DNA of 64,000 nucleotides from the NCBI GenBank assembly GCA_947441615.1, contig CANEUH010000002.1:153470-217469 (forward strand), in the 5' to 3' direction. This document shows, in pieces, positions 44,101 through 52,576 of the stretch. Source of the stretch: Bacteriovoracaceae bacterium (GTDB taxonomy: Bacteria; Bdellovibrionota; Bacteriovoracia; Bacteriovoracales; Bacteriovoracaceae). The notes below the pieces were generated by a model. That model searched no databases. It was not told the DNA's origin and saw only the letters and a program-made list of their open reading frames with translations. The number at the start of each line of letters is the position of its first letter. The first letter of the stretch is position 1. A program made the position numbers and the translations under genes.

Positions 44101-44259
44101 CGTTTTAACATTCACTTGTACCTGAACATTAGTGATATCTGGAACTGCATCAATTGCAAGATCTTTTATTCCGGCAGCACACCACATAACGACTGCGAGA
44201 GTCACCATTAAGATGGTGATCTTATTTCTAAGTGAAAATGAAATAATTGTGTGAAACAT
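41173..44259 (-). CDS. Heavy-metal efflux RND pump, CzcA/CusA family
   Basis: This inner-membrane trimeric proton-driven pump of the HME-RND family has 1028 residues. Two sets of membrane helices and two large periplasmic loops are present. The motif DFGLLVDGSVVVIE carries the acidic proton-relay residues of the CzcA/CusA type. The first gene of the operon is a TolC-like channel, 2 nt upstream, and DUF4112 overlaps the end. No periplasmic adaptor (CzcB/CusB) gene exists in the operon. Which metal is exported cannot be determined from the sequence. Confidence 0.94.
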   Translation of the reverse strand: MFHTIISFSLRNKITILMVTLAVVMWCAAGIKDLAIDAVPDITNVQVQVNVKTKALDPENIELQITRNLEIEFSGIPKLHDMRSISKFGLAQVTLVFEEGTDIYWARQQVSERINSVTLPSGASIELAPITTGLGEVYMYTLEAEANSPLRKLSDLERLTELRTLQDFFIKPHLKRVVGVADVDSNGGFVKQIHINFIPKKLESFGISTNQLMTKLESLGIGAGGGYIQAHDEQVIVRTQPGLKSIDQISKLPIGISTLGRPILISDVGTVKVEHSLRVGAATHRGREAVLGTVLMRVGANGRSVVMGIEEALKDLKLPQGIKFIPLYTRKFLVDSTIKTVSTSLIEGAVLVIIVLLVLLGNIRAALIVTMAIPFSMLIAVRGMNFLGITGNLMSLGAIDFGLLVDGSVVVIESILAHMALNHTSNQDELIEKSSKEVMGPVVAGIILIMAVYLPILTLEGVEGKMFRPMAITVLLALAASLVLAVFVMPILAKMFLKPLSEHQDHDTWLFKKAKNLFLPVLDMGLTKPKPFFIAAFILLLSAALVGMKLGSDFIPELDEGDSVLGLTRNSRISITASVREQLKAEKILLGFPEIKEVFARLGTPESATDPMGVNLADTFLILEKDRSKWRYKTKDELIDAMRLALEKEFPKTEVSSTQPIAMRFNEMLEGSRADLSLRIMGPDLTSLYNFGEKAQELLAPVRGVESIEQDPLTALRQGPVLDFVPDFDKLALYGITIDQVNKAVEFSLAGKEVGSFIENNIKFPIVVHLDESLRDDPKVINKLSIELPLGGTIPLENIVKVSNEEKVTTIARSWGKRYSAISINVSNRDIGSLVSESKEKIEKKLGLTSGYESHWGGQFKNMERANARLMVIVPLTLLAVFLVLLRVFGGLGPALLVFSSVPFAGVGGVFALWIRGLNFSVSAGVGFIALIGIALLNSLVLMNVLLHKKEGLSWSEYVKEGTLSRLRPVLMTALVAGLGFVPMAINTGLGAEVQRPLATVVIGGLLSSTFLTLVLLPSAFLKWKSRK

Positions 44260-44261
44260 AA

Positions 44262-45461
44262 TTAAATCTCTGGCGCCTTACCAATAAGAAGGTTTAGGTT
44301 TGAAATGGAGGCGACATAAGAAACCCGTGAAAGATAAATCTGATCAATATTTTCATGAACCTGGGAATCAATTTGAAGAAAAGTTAAAGCATCAATTAAA
44401 CCTTTTCTAAAGGACTCCTCTGCATCATAGAACTTCTTCTCAATTTGAGCTAAATTTTTAAACTTAAACACTTCCGTCGCTTTTTTACTCGCCTCATATT
44501 GGGCAAAATATTGATGAACCAGAGATGAGAGTTGGTCTCTTTCAAGATGATGAAAAGCAGATGTTCTACTTCTTTCAGCTCTGGCGACTTCAACGGAGTG
44601 CTGTCCATAATCCACGATTGGAATAACAACTGAAACTTGCCCATGATAAAAGTGATTCACCGGGGCTACATTTTCTTGTCTATAATTGACTCCAACTAAA
44701 ACATCAGGACGCGCCTCTAATCGAGCTTGTGTTATCTTATTTTCAGCGAGAGATAACTCTAAATTTATTTGTTTAAATCGGGGACTGTTTTCTAGAGACT
44801 GCACATAGTCCATTCTATTCAAAGCAGTAGGAAGTGATTCCCAAGGGAAAGAAACTCTATCAAATGAAGAATTTGTAAAAATTTTAAGATCCCATAGAAG
44901 CCCTTCTTTCCGTGCAATGAGATCAAGCATCGTTTTTTCCATGAGATTAATCTGAGATTCAATTAAATCACGGTCTGCTTTTTGTTTCGGAGAGGCCAGG
45001 GGCCTAGAACGAAGAGACTTTTCAATGAGAGAAAATCTCCTTTTTCTTTCGGAATAATGGCCTTCAAGTTCCTGAAGAGCCGCCAATTCGGCGACGTTAA
45101 TAAATATTCGGTGAGAAACTTCAAGTTTTGCTTCTTCCTTTGAGAGTTGAGCAATCTTTAAAGAAAACTCCTGGGCCTCAATTCTTGCTTTCCTTTTACC
45201 TGGCCAAGGGAGAGGCTGACCAAAGGTGAAATCCGCTACTGCTCCGGCCAAACTGCCAGATTTAAGAGAACCCCCTTGAAAAGTAAAAACGGGATTACTC
45301 AAAATACGCGACTGCTTTAATAAATTCTCTGAGGCATTTAAGTTAAGTTCTTGGCCCCTGATTTGTGGGGAGTACGCCTCTCCTAGCTTGATTAAATCAC
45401 CGACAGAGATTGTTGTTGCAAAGGCTGGACTTAACAAAAAGATCAAGATGAGAATTTTCAT
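44262..45461 (-). CDS. TolC/CzcC-type outer-membrane efflux protein
   Basis: This outer-membrane channel of the OEP family, 399 residues, has a Sec signal (MKILILIFLLSPAFA) and the two internal repeats of long alpha helices. The segment D-F-T-F-G-Q-P-L-P-W-P-G-K-R is typical for CzcC/CusC-like proteins. It is the first gene of the RND operon and is divergent from the cNMP-REC-HATPase gene. Confidence 0.88.
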   Translation of the reverse strand: MKILILIFLLSPAFATTISVGDLIKLGEAYSPQIRGQELNLNASENLLKQSRILSNPVFTFQGGSLKSGSLAGAVADFTFGQPLPWPGKRKARIEAQEFSLKIAQLSKEEAKLEVSHRIFINVAELAALQELEGHYSERKRRFSLIEKSLRSRPLASPKQKADRDLIESQINLMEKTMLDLIARKEGLLWDLKIFTNSSFDRVSFPWESLPTALNRMDYVQSLENSPRFKQINLELSLAENKITQARLEARPDVLVGVNYRQENVAPVNHFYHGQVSVVIPIVDYGQHSVEVARAERSRTSAFHHLERDQLSSLVHQYFAQYEASKKATEVFKFKNLAQIEKKFYDAEESFRKGLIDALTFLQIDSQVHENIDQIYLSRVSYVASISNLNLLIGKAPEI

Positions 45462-45623
45462 GGTCGAATTAGTCTCAAATTAGATGCAATCTTTATAGGA
45501 TAAATCTCATCAATTTTTGATTAATTTAGATTCATCTCTCTATGCTTCGCAGCGCGACAATTAAATTCCATTTTTTTTCCCTGAGCATGATACAATTTAT
45601 TCATTTTTAAGGTGGAAATCTCC

Positions 45624-47261
45624 ATGAAACAAGAAACAGAATACAAAAAAATTATTGAAGAGCTCTTAAAAATTTTTCTACCGATTGGAGAAAAAATTAC
45701 TGTTAATGATGGTGACGTTATTCTGAAGACTGGTGAGCAGAATGAAGAAGTCTATGTATTACTCAAAGGAAGTTTGAAAATTATCGTTCAAAACGAAATC
45801 ATCGGCATCCTATCTGATCAGGGGGAAATCGTTGGTGAAATAAGTGCTTTAACAGTTTCTCCTTGTTTGGCCGATGTCATGAGTTCAGGAACTTCTGAAT
45901 TATTAAAAATAAATATTCATTCACTAACAAATCTATCAAATCCCGAATTGACTCAGGCATCTCTTTATAAAATGTTCTGTCTCTCATTGAGTAGTAAACT
46001 TGAACAAACCAACATAAAAGCAAAAGAATTTGAAAGACTCTCCCACTCTCTTGAGGAAGAAGTAAAGAAGAGAACCGCTGACCTTAGTGCAAGAAATCAT
46101 GAATTAAATCTTGGATATGGTCGACTTTCATCGCTTCATGATGAGAATATGAAAATTTTAAAAAGACTCTCATTAATTGAGGAAGAGTTCTTAAGGCCAT
46201 CGATACAAATGGCTTCAAGGCATGAAACATCCAAGTCAGGTTCTCCTTTAATGGATAAACTCTTAGCACTTCAACATGAGCTCAATTTCCTAAATAAAGA
46301 AAGACTCGATAGAGAAAGCATCAAAGGAAAGAGTGTTTTAGTGATTGAACCAGATGGCAAACTAAGGTCTTTAATTAAAATTGCTCTCGGCGGTTCAGGC
46401 ATTACTCCCGAAGTGATTCAATCTTCAGAGGAAGCAAATTTATTAATTTCTCAAAAGCCTTGGGATATTATATTTCTAACATCCGAATACTTAGAGTTAG
46501 CAGAGCTTATTAAAATCAATTGTCCAAATTCAAAGCTTGTTATCTCTACAAAGAAGGGGTCTGTCGATCATATCGGAGATATTAGAAAATTTGATAATAT
46601 CTCAAACATCATTTCATATAAAGAAGGAGACCTTTATTTTAATTCAAAAGGACTTCTGACGACTTTCATGAAGATGATTTCCGGTGATATCTTTGGGATT
46701 GAAAAATATATCAATTGGGGAGCAGAGATTAAGCAATTTCAAATTACGGAGTCCGAAAAGCGCTCTGAGATGAGAGATCAAATTGTGAAGCAATTAAATC
46801 TCATTGGGATTAGAAAAAGTTTGATTTCAAGAATGGAGTTAGTCCTTGAAGAGCTACTGATGAATGCTTTATATGATGCTCCCATTGATGAAGCAGGAAA
46901 CTCAATTCATAATCATAAAAGTCGACAAACACCTGTTACACTTAGTGATAATCAAGCGATTAAAGTTAAATTTGCTACAGATGGTGTCTACGCTGTCATT
47001 TCGGTTGAAGATCCGTTTGGGTCTTTCAAGAAAGATGATCTGATGGATTACTTAGAGAACAATCTTTCCATTCATGATGAAAATTTCAACCAGAAGAAAG
47101 GCAAAGGGGGTGCCGGTAAAGGACTCTATCTCATTGCTCAAAACTCTAATCTCGTTGTCTTTAATGTAGCTAGATTTACTCGAACAGAGGTCATTGCTTT
47201 TTTCTCTTTTGAATCCACCTCTACATCACCCACTCAGTCTTTTCAATATTTTGAAATTTAG
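45624..47261 (+). CDS. cNMP-binding, receiver-like and HATPase switch protein
   Basis: This 545-residue cytosolic protein has a cyclic-nucleotide-binding fold (about 10-110, with VLLKGSLKII and G-E-I-V-G-E-I-S-A), a coiled coil (about 120-170), a receiver-like domain (about 225-330) lacking a clear phospho-Asp, and an RsbW-like HATPase domain (about 390-545) with VLEELLMNALYDAP and GGAGKGLYLI. It has no kinase His-box, so it probably acts as an anti-sigma/serine kinase-type switch or sensor. The start at 45624 follows AAGGTGG; a GTG at 45612 is an alternative. Its target is unknown. Confidence 0.8.
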   Translation: MKQETEYKKIIEELLKIFLPIGEKITVNDGDVILKTGEQNEEVYVLLKGSLKIIVQNEIIGILSDQGEIVGEISALTVSPCLADVMSSGTSELLKINIHSLTNLSNPELTQASLYKMFCLSLSSKLEQTNIKAKEFERLSHSLEEEVKKRTADLSARNHELNLGYGRLSSLHDENMKILKRLSLIEEEFLRPSIQMASRHETSKSGSPLMDKLLALQHELNFLNKERLDRESIKGKSVLVIEPDGKLRSLIKIALGGSGITPEVIQSSEEANLLISQKPWDIIFLTSEYLELAELIKINCPNSKLVISTKKGSVDHIGDIRKFDNISNIISYKEGDLYFNSKGLLTTFMKMISGDIFGIEKYINWGAEIKQFQITESEKRSEMRDQIVKQLNLIGIRKSLISRMELVLEELLMNALYDAPIDEAGNSIHNHKSRQTPVTLSDNQAIKVKFATDGVYAVISVEDPFGSFKKDDLMDYLENNLSIHDENFNQKKGKGGAGKGLYLIAQNSNLVVFNVARFTRTEVIAFFSFESTSTSPTQSFQYFEI

Positions 47262-47398
47262 GACTCGAACTCAGCTCGTTTATAGAACTTATACTGAATA
47301 AAGAATTTTGTAACGAGAGAATTCTTCCTCTTACTTTAACACCATTTAAAGGGGGAAGTTAGAATGACTTCTTTCTTTTTTGAGTGATATATTTTTCC

Positions 47399-47423
47399 CA
47401 AAAAAAACCGCTCTTTCGAGCGG
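47399..47423 (-). terminator. Terminator of MCP gene
   Basis: CCGCTC (47408-47413) and GAGCGG (47418-47423) form a 6-bp stem with a TTTC loop, and the minus strand continues into a run of eight Ts. Confidence 0.8.
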
Positions 47424-47430
47424 CTTATAA

Positions 47431-48657
47431 TTAACCTTTAAATTTCCAACCGATGGAGGTCACAAATGAATCAATTTGCTTTATTAGTTCAACGAGGGTC
47501 CTTGTTTCAGTGGCCACTTCTTTTAAAGAGTGCGCAGCTCTTGCTGAATCATTAGCAACTTCCGATACGTGAGCAATATTTTTATTTACTTCTCCAGTAC
47601 CTTTTGAAGCCTCTCTCGCCGATCTAGAGATTTCATTAATTGCAGCATTTTGCTCTTCAACAGCACCAGCAACACTAACGTTAATTTCTTTTAACTTTTC
47701 AATGATACTTGTAATTCCTTTAATGGAATTCACAGCTGAAGCTGTTTCACGTTGAACAGAACTAATTTTGGAATTAATCTCTTCTGTCGCTCTCGCGGTT
47801 TGCTTTGCAAGTTCCTTAACTTCGTGAGCAACAACCGCAAAACCTTTACCTGCCTCACCAGCTCTTGCGGCTTCGATCGTTGCATTAAGTGCTAACAAAT
47901 TCGTTTGTTGGGCAATAGAGGCAATCACTTTTACAACCTGTCCAATTTCTTCAGAGGCCTTAGAAAGTTGATCAATATTTTTCGAGCTATCCAGAGTCTG
48001 TTGGAAGGCCTCTTGCGCCATTCGTGACCCATCATTGATTCGAGTAGAGATCTCTCTCACTGAGTGAGTCATCTCTTCAGTGGCCGCCGCCACAGACTGA
48101 ACGGAGTGAGACGATTGGATTGAAGCTGACGCCACAACCTCAGACTGCCTAGATGTTTCCTCCGCTCCAGCAGAAACGGAGCTTGAGATTTGGAATAATT
48201 TTTCAGTCGTGACTTCCATTTGTCCGTAAACTTGTCCGATTTCACTCGCGACTTTAATATTCGTAGTCATGATTGACCAAGTAGTCATCGCTCCTATGTA
48301 TTCTCCGCTATCTGTAATGAGAGCAGACACGTGAAGATCTAATTTTTCAGGTCCCAGACTAATGATCGACCTAAAGGGAAGGTTACGAGGATCAGCGAGG
48401 AGCTTTCTTTGGTGAGCTGGGTTTTTATGAAAGATATCAATCTTTTGACCAATAGATTCTTTAACCTTCACAGGAAGTAGATGTTCCAATTTCTGAAGCG
48501 TTGTTGAAGATGATTTATTCATGTAAATAAGTGTTAGATCCCTATCTACGACCATGACATTAAATGGCATAGCTTCTAACATAAGGGTTACGCGGGTCAG
48601 TTCTTCTTTCATTTCATCCATATTGTTATCCTGTTGCAAGTTTTTTGAAACTGCCAT
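47431..48657 (-). CDS. Soluble methyl-accepting chemotaxis protein with PAS domain
   Basis: This cytoplasmic chemoreceptor has 408 residues and no membrane helix. A PAS domain (about 20-130, VMVVDRDLTLIYMN) precedes the signalling coiled coil, with the hairpin tip QQTNLLALNATIEAARAGE, the site where CheA and CheW bind. A redox or small-molecule signal sensed inside the cell is likely. No other chemotaxis gene is in the window. An AAGGAA ribosome site precedes the start. Confidence 0.94.
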   Translation of the reverse strand: MAVSKNLQQDNNMDEMKEELTRVTLMLEAMPFNVMVVDRDLTLIYMNKSSSTTLQKLEHLLPVKVKESIGQKIDIFHKNPAHQRKLLADPRNLPFRSIISLGPEKLDLHVSALITDSGEYIGAMTTWSIMTTNIKVASEIGQVYGQMEVTTEKLFQISSSVSAGAEETSRQSEVVASASIQSSHSVQSVAAATEEMTHSVREISTRINDGSRMAQEAFQQTLDSSKNIDQLSKASEEIGQVVKVIASIAQQTNLLALNATIEAARAGEAGKGFAVVAHEVKELAKQTARATEEINSKISSVQRETASAVNSIKGITSIIEKLKEINVSVAGAVEEQNAAINEISRSAREASKGTGEVNKNIAHVSEVANDSARAAHSLKEVATETRTLVELIKQIDSFVTSIGWKFKG

Positions 48658-48683
48658 AATTATTCCTTAATTAACTCTGATCT

Positions 48684-49115
48684 TTATTTTTTATTTTCGG
48701 TTACAAGCATTGTTATTTTACCTGTAGATACAAGTTTACCAGTTTGATTCGAAATATTTACATCCCATATTTGAGTCGTTTTACCTATGTGAACAGGAGA
48801 GGATTTAGCCGTTAACACATCTCCAGGTCTCGCGATTGAGATGTGGTTTGCTGATACCTGGATACCAAAAGCATTTTGCTGCTCTTGATTGATAAATAAC
48901 TGGGAACTAAAACTTCCAATCGTTTCTATGAGTACCAGCGAAACTCCACCATTCATTATATTGCCAGGTCTTAAATGCCTCTCATCCACCGTGAGTTCAC
49001 CTACAATAAAGTTTTCACCAACTTCAATTATATCGATTCCAAAATTTTCTGGAAGTTGACCTTTAATCGAATGATCTTTGATCTTTTCTAATGTCAGTCT
49101 ATTTCTCAATTCCAT
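48684..49115 (-). CDS. Hotdog thioesterase, MenI/EntH-like
   Basis: This 143-residue acyl-CoA thioesterase-like protein matches the YdiI/EntH type in the helix segment V-S-L-V-L-I-E-T-I-G-S, where the Glu (about 63) is the catalytic carboxylate, and in A-N-H-I-S-I-A-R-P-G. The usual H-G-G is N-G-G here, so the active-site His is replaced by Asn. Activity may be reduced or altered. It is 26 nt from the MCP gene, on the same strand. Confidence 0.82.
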   Translation of the reverse strand: MELRNRLTLEKIKDHSIKGQLPENFGIDIIEVGENFIVGELTVDERHLRPGNIMNGGVSLVLIETIGSFSSQLFINQEQQNAFGIQVSANHISIARPGDVLTAKSSPVHIGKTTQIWDVNISNQTGKLVSTGKITMLVTENKK

Positions 49116-49238
49116 AATCGCCTTTGAGATGACCCAGATGGTTTTTTGTTTTTTTAATATTTTAAGGGAAAATACAAAAAAAGATATTTTTAATTGTTGA
49201 AGAAAAATATAAGTCGTTCACAAATATGCCCCACTAAA

Positions 49239-49826
49239 TTACTTGTTGAATTCAGCACCAGTAAAAGTGCCATTCCAACTTAAAAAACGTAAGCCTGGAG
49301 AAATTTCGATAGATTTAAATTGGTTATTTTTATAATAAACTTTTGGGGCAGAAGCTGTAGAGTCAAATTCAATCGGGTATGTCTTATGCTCTTCAGGTTT
49401 TACTTTTGAACGAAGCATTAAGTTGAATTTATATTTACTACCGTCTTTAAAATTCCCTGACTTTTTTAGAACAATTGCTTTTCCTGGGTAATCTTTATTT
49501 TGATAAACAATTTCTGCCCCTTTCTCCAATTCTTCAAATGTTTTTGTGATCACAACGGATCCATTCTTATAGGAAAATTTGATGATCTTTGGTACACCTT
49601 TTTCGTAGTAGACCGACAGTTTACCATCTCCATCGTGATTGACTTTAAATGTCGCAATATCTTTATAGAGACCAGCTGTAACGGCTTCAAGGTCTTTAAT
49701 TATATCTTTGGCTGGCTCTAAGATGGCCCCAGACTTACACTCCTCCTCACTAATTTGATCTTGGGCAAAAGAATTTACTGACAAAAGGAGTAAAGAAACA
49801 ACAAAGATGTTGATTAGATTTTTCAT
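49239..49826 (-). CDS. Secreted hypothetical protein
   Basis: This 195-residue protein has a Sec signal (KNLINIFVVSLLLLSVNSFAQ, cut near 22) and a beta-rich mature part with many Lys, Tyr and Gly and a single Cys near the N-terminus. Family unknown. It is isolated between the thioesterase and the divergent nucleotidyltransferase gene. Confidence 0.72.
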   Translation of the reverse strand: MKNLINIFVVSLLLLSVNSFAQDQISEEECKSGAILEPAKDIIKDLEAVTAGLYKDIATFKVNHDGDGKLSVYYEKGVPKIIKFSYKNGSVVITKTFEELEKGAEIVYQNKDYPGKAIVLKKSGNFKDGSKYKFNLMLRSKVKPEEHKTYPIEFDSTASAPKVYYKNNQFKSIEISPGLRFLSWNGTFTGAEFNK

Positions 49827-49926
49827 ACTGACCTATCGTCGAAAAATTTGAACAACTTTAAGGCAGTTCATGAGGAAAAATTATTTGGCACCTTCTTTGA
49901 AAATACTGCCTACTTAGGGGGTGGGT

Positions 49927-50916
49927 ATGTTACAGAAAAAAGTCTTAGGACACCTGGAGGAGAAAGAGCAAACTGAAAGAGACTATTATGATCACAATTT
50001 ATCTGACCAAGAAAGTCTGATAGATGTATTGTTTGAGACGATTGATGCAGTTGAACGCTCAGGAATACCTTATGCTTTAATCGGTGGGGTTGCCGGTAAA
50101 AGTCTAGGCCGTCCCCGAGTGACCCATGATATCGATTTATTTGTGACCCCAGAGGATGCCTCCAAAATTCTAGATGTATTGGAGGCCAGAGGCTTTATTT
50201 CACAAAAAAGAGATCCTTATTGGTTATTTAAAGCTTGGAAACAAAATATTTTGGTCGACATCATTTTCAAATCGAGTGGAGATATATATTTTGATGAGGA
50301 AGTAAGATCACACGTAAGACGAACAACTTATCTTGGAAGATTTGTTAATTCTATAAGCCCCGAAGATTTTCTAGTTATAAAAGCAGCTGCTCATCAAGAA
50401 CATAATCCTCATCATTGGCATGACGCCTTAGCGGTCCTAAAACAAGGAAATCTTGATTGGAATTATCTCTTACGAAGAGCGAAACACGCACCGAGAAGAG
50501 TCCTGGCCCTTCTCATTTATGGGCAGTCAAATGACATAGCAATTCCAAATGATATCATTCGTTTACTTTATAAATCGGTTTTTGAATCTCCCCCATACAC
50601 ATCTGAAGCTGTCGTTCATCCCTACCAAAGTATGGTTAAAGCTCGTCAACAAATTCCTCACAATGGGGAGAATAACCCCACCTATATAAAAGGCAAGATC
50701 ATGGAAGCTCTGACTTCTGATGAGAGAATTGCTGAACACGACATCAGGGTTTACGTAAGCAATCATGACGTTATAACAAAAGGCGAAGTTTACACCGAGG
50801 AACAGAAGCGAGCAGTAGATGAAGTGATTAGAGTCGTTGCACCACAGTTCGAATTTAAAAATCAGGTTGAAGTGAGAATTTTAAAAGGCCCAGAGGGTTG
50901 TGAGGCAATAAGATGA
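49927..50916 (+). CDS. Nucleotidyltransferase-fold protein
   Basis: This 329-residue protein carries an NTase core. A-L-I-G-G-V-A-G (about 50-57) and T-H-D-I-D-L-F-V (66-73, D68 and D70) form the Gly-Gly and D-x-D motifs of the AbiEii/MNT-like group. Its C-terminal 150 residues are unassigned. The start at 49927 is within GGGGGTGGGT; a GTG at 49921 is an alternative. A metallophosphoesterase gene overlaps the stop by 4 nt, suggesting a two-gene enzyme module. No toxin-antitoxin partner of the standard type is seen. Confidence 0.8.
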   Translation: MLQKKVLGHLEEKEQTERDYYDHNLSDQESLIDVLFETIDAVERSGIPYALIGGVAGKSLGRPRVTHDIDLFVTPEDASKILDVLEARGFISQKRDPYWLFKAWKQNILVDIIFKSSGDIYFDEEVRSHVRRTTYLGRFVNSISPEDFLVIKAAAHQEHNPHHWHDALAVLKQGNLDWNYLLRRAKHAPRRVLALLIYGQSNDIAIPNDIIRLLYKSVFESPPYTSEAVVHPYQSMVKARQQIPHNGENNPTYIKGKIMEALTSDERIAEHDIRVYVSNHDVITKGEVYTEEQKRAVDEVIRVVAPQFEFKNQVEVRILKGPEGCEAIR

Positions 50917-51623
50917 TTAGAATTGCCGCCACTGGGGATATTCATTACGACAAAAATTCCCTCAATAGGCTCGGTCAGCATTTAATTGGCATAGACGAAA
51001 AAGCAGATTTTCTACTGCTTGCAGGAGATCTTACTCAAACAGGTCACCCTGAAGAGATGCGAACTCTTGCCGAGGATTTAAAGAAATGTCCAATTCCAAT
51101 TATCGCTGTCCTTGGTAATCATGATTACCATTTTAATGAAGTAAAGCTGGCGATTAATATTCTTTCGGATTCAGGAGTGATTATTTTAGAAGGCACTTCA
51201 ATTACAATTAATGTTAATCAAAAAAAAGTTGGAATCGCTGGTCTAAAAGGATTTGGAGGAGGATTTGTTGGCGCCTGTGGTTCTGAGTTTGGAGAAGAAG
51301 AGATGAAAGCATTTATCCGGCACTCGAAACAAGAAGCGAGGCATTTGGAAAAAGTTATAAAAGAATTAAATACTGATTACAAAGTTGTACTCCTTCACTA
51401 TTCACCGATTGAAGGGACTCTCACAGGAGAGAAGAAAGAGATTTATCCCTTTCTAGGAAATTATTTTTTGGCAGAAGCCGTGGATTACGGCAAGGCCTCT
51501 ATTTGTTTTCACGGTCACGCTCATTCAGGAATTGAAAGAGGAGAGACACCTGGAGGAATTGCAGTAAGAAATGTTGCCCAGCCCGTAATAAGGCATGCTT
51601 TTAATATTTATACTTTAGATTAA
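50913..51623 (+). CDS. Metallophosphoesterase
   Basis: Calcineurin-like phosphoesterase, 236 residues, with all family motifs: GDIHYD, GDLTQTG, LGNHDYH, H-Y-S-P and GHAHSG. It is soluble and has no signal. Substrates in this fold are phosphomonoesters, cyclic nucleotides or nucleic acids. Translationally coupled to the nucleotidyltransferase upstream. Its stop shares TTAA with the convergent dioxygenase. Confidence 0.92.
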   Translation: MIRIAATGDIHYDKNSLNRLGQHLIGIDEKADFLLLAGDLTQTGHPEEMRTLAEDLKKCPIPIIAVLGNHDYHFNEVKLAINILSDSGVIILEGTSITINVNQKKVGIAGLKGFGGGFVGACGSEFGEEEMKAFIRHSKQEARHLEKVIKELNTDYKVVLLHYSPIEGTLTGEKKEIYPFLGNYFLAEAVDYGKASICFHGHAHSGIERGETPGGIAVRNVAQPVIRHAFNIYTLD

Positions 51624-52441
51624 TTAAATCCTTCCTGAATGATAGGTTCGGAAGATAAAGAAAAAGAAAGTAGAGAAACTGAGCTGTACTTAAAACCTCT
51701 AAAGAGGATTTGAGGCCGATCTCCCTGGATGGCCGCTCCAATGATAAAAAATAAGGGCAATAAACTTGCTGAGCTTGGGTGAGCAAATTCTCCATTTGGA
51801 GCACTCTTTCTGTAATCTAGTAAATCTTCAATCTGGGCGGATAGAAGTTTATTTTCTAACCAATCATCAAACGCTTTTATTTTTGGATTAACATCCTCTC
51901 CCCTTGCATGCCAAATAATTTTAGACGCATTAAAAGCTGATAATCCACTTCCCAAGATGAGAATCCCCTCTTGCCTTAATTTAGAAAGATTATGCCCCAA
52001 GGCCATAATTTTTCTTGGATCCTCATTAAAGGGAACTGAAATCTGAATCACCGGTAAATCGGCCTCTGGTCTTATAAGTCTTAGCGGCATCCATACACCA
52101 TGATCAAATCCATAATGTGGATTGAGCACATACTGAAAAGACTCTTCTTCTAAGGTGGAAGAAACCTTGTTTAAAAGATTTAAAGAAAATGGGGTTGTGT
52201 ACTTCAAATCATAAATGTCTTTTTGATAGCCATGAAAATTGTATTGAATGAATGGACTTGGATTAGATGTGATTTGAATTGGCCCGGGTGCCACCCAATG
52301 GGAAGATACGCAAACAACACCCTTAATATTAATATTTCTTCCAAAATTGATGAGGGCACTGTTATAGGGATCATCCATTAAAGCAAGTGGAGGGAGTCCA
52401 TGGCTCACAAAGGCTGCTGGCGCAACTTTCATCATGTCCAT
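51620..52441 (-). CDS. Extradiol dioxygenase, LigB/DODA family
   Basis: Class III extradiol-type dioxygenase, 273 residues, similar to YgiD 4,5-DOPA dioxygenase. The N-terminal APAAFVSHGLPPLAL brings one iron- or zinc-binding His, and P-H-Y-G-F-D-H-G-V-W a further pair. The natural substrate may be an aromatic catechol. It is a single gene between the phosphoesterase and the nuclease. Confidence 0.9.
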   Translation of the reverse strand: MDMMKVAPAAFVSHGLPPLALMDDPYNSALINFGRNINIKGVVCVSSHWVAPGPIQITSNPSPFIQYNFHGYQKDIYDLKYTTPFSLNLLNKVSSTLEEESFQYVLNPHYGFDHGVWMPLRLIRPEADLPVIQISVPFNEDPRKIMALGHNLSKLRQEGILILGSGLSAFNASKIIWHARGEDVNPKIKAFDDWLENKLLSAQIEDLLDYRKSAPNGEFAHPSSASLLPLFFIIGAAIQGDRPQILFRGFKYSSVSLLSFSLSSEPIIQEGFN

Positions 52442-52525
52442 AGTTTACCACGTAACAGCTCAAAACCCCGAAAAATTTCGCAGGGCAAAACCATTAGTTT
52501 TACTTAACTTATGTATTAGTAGAAA

Positions 52526-52554
52526 TTGACTAATGAACAATGGCCATGTATCTT
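52526..52554 (+). promoter_or_regulatory. Promoter of HNH nuclease gene
   Basis: TTGACT (52526-52531) and TATCTT (52549-52554) are separated by 17 nt. Transcription would start near 52561, leaving a leader of about 16 nt before the ATG at 52577. Confidence 0.6.
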
Positions 52555-52576
52555 AAAAATCCGATCAGGATTTTTA
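52554..52576. promoter_or_regulatory. Palindrome abutting the nuclease start codon
   Basis: TAAAAATCC (52554-52562) and GGATTTTTA (52568-52576) are exact inverted repeats around GATCA. The repeat covers the likely transcription start and the AGGA ribosome site and touches the ATG. It may act as an operator. If transcription starts further upstream it would form a hairpin that hides the ribosome site or ends transcription. Confidence 0.55.

Noticed and set aside
47367..47390. A 7-codon frame with a very strong ribosome site after the cNMP gene
   Set aside because: Only seven codons; more likely chance or a leader remnant. No gene can be supported.
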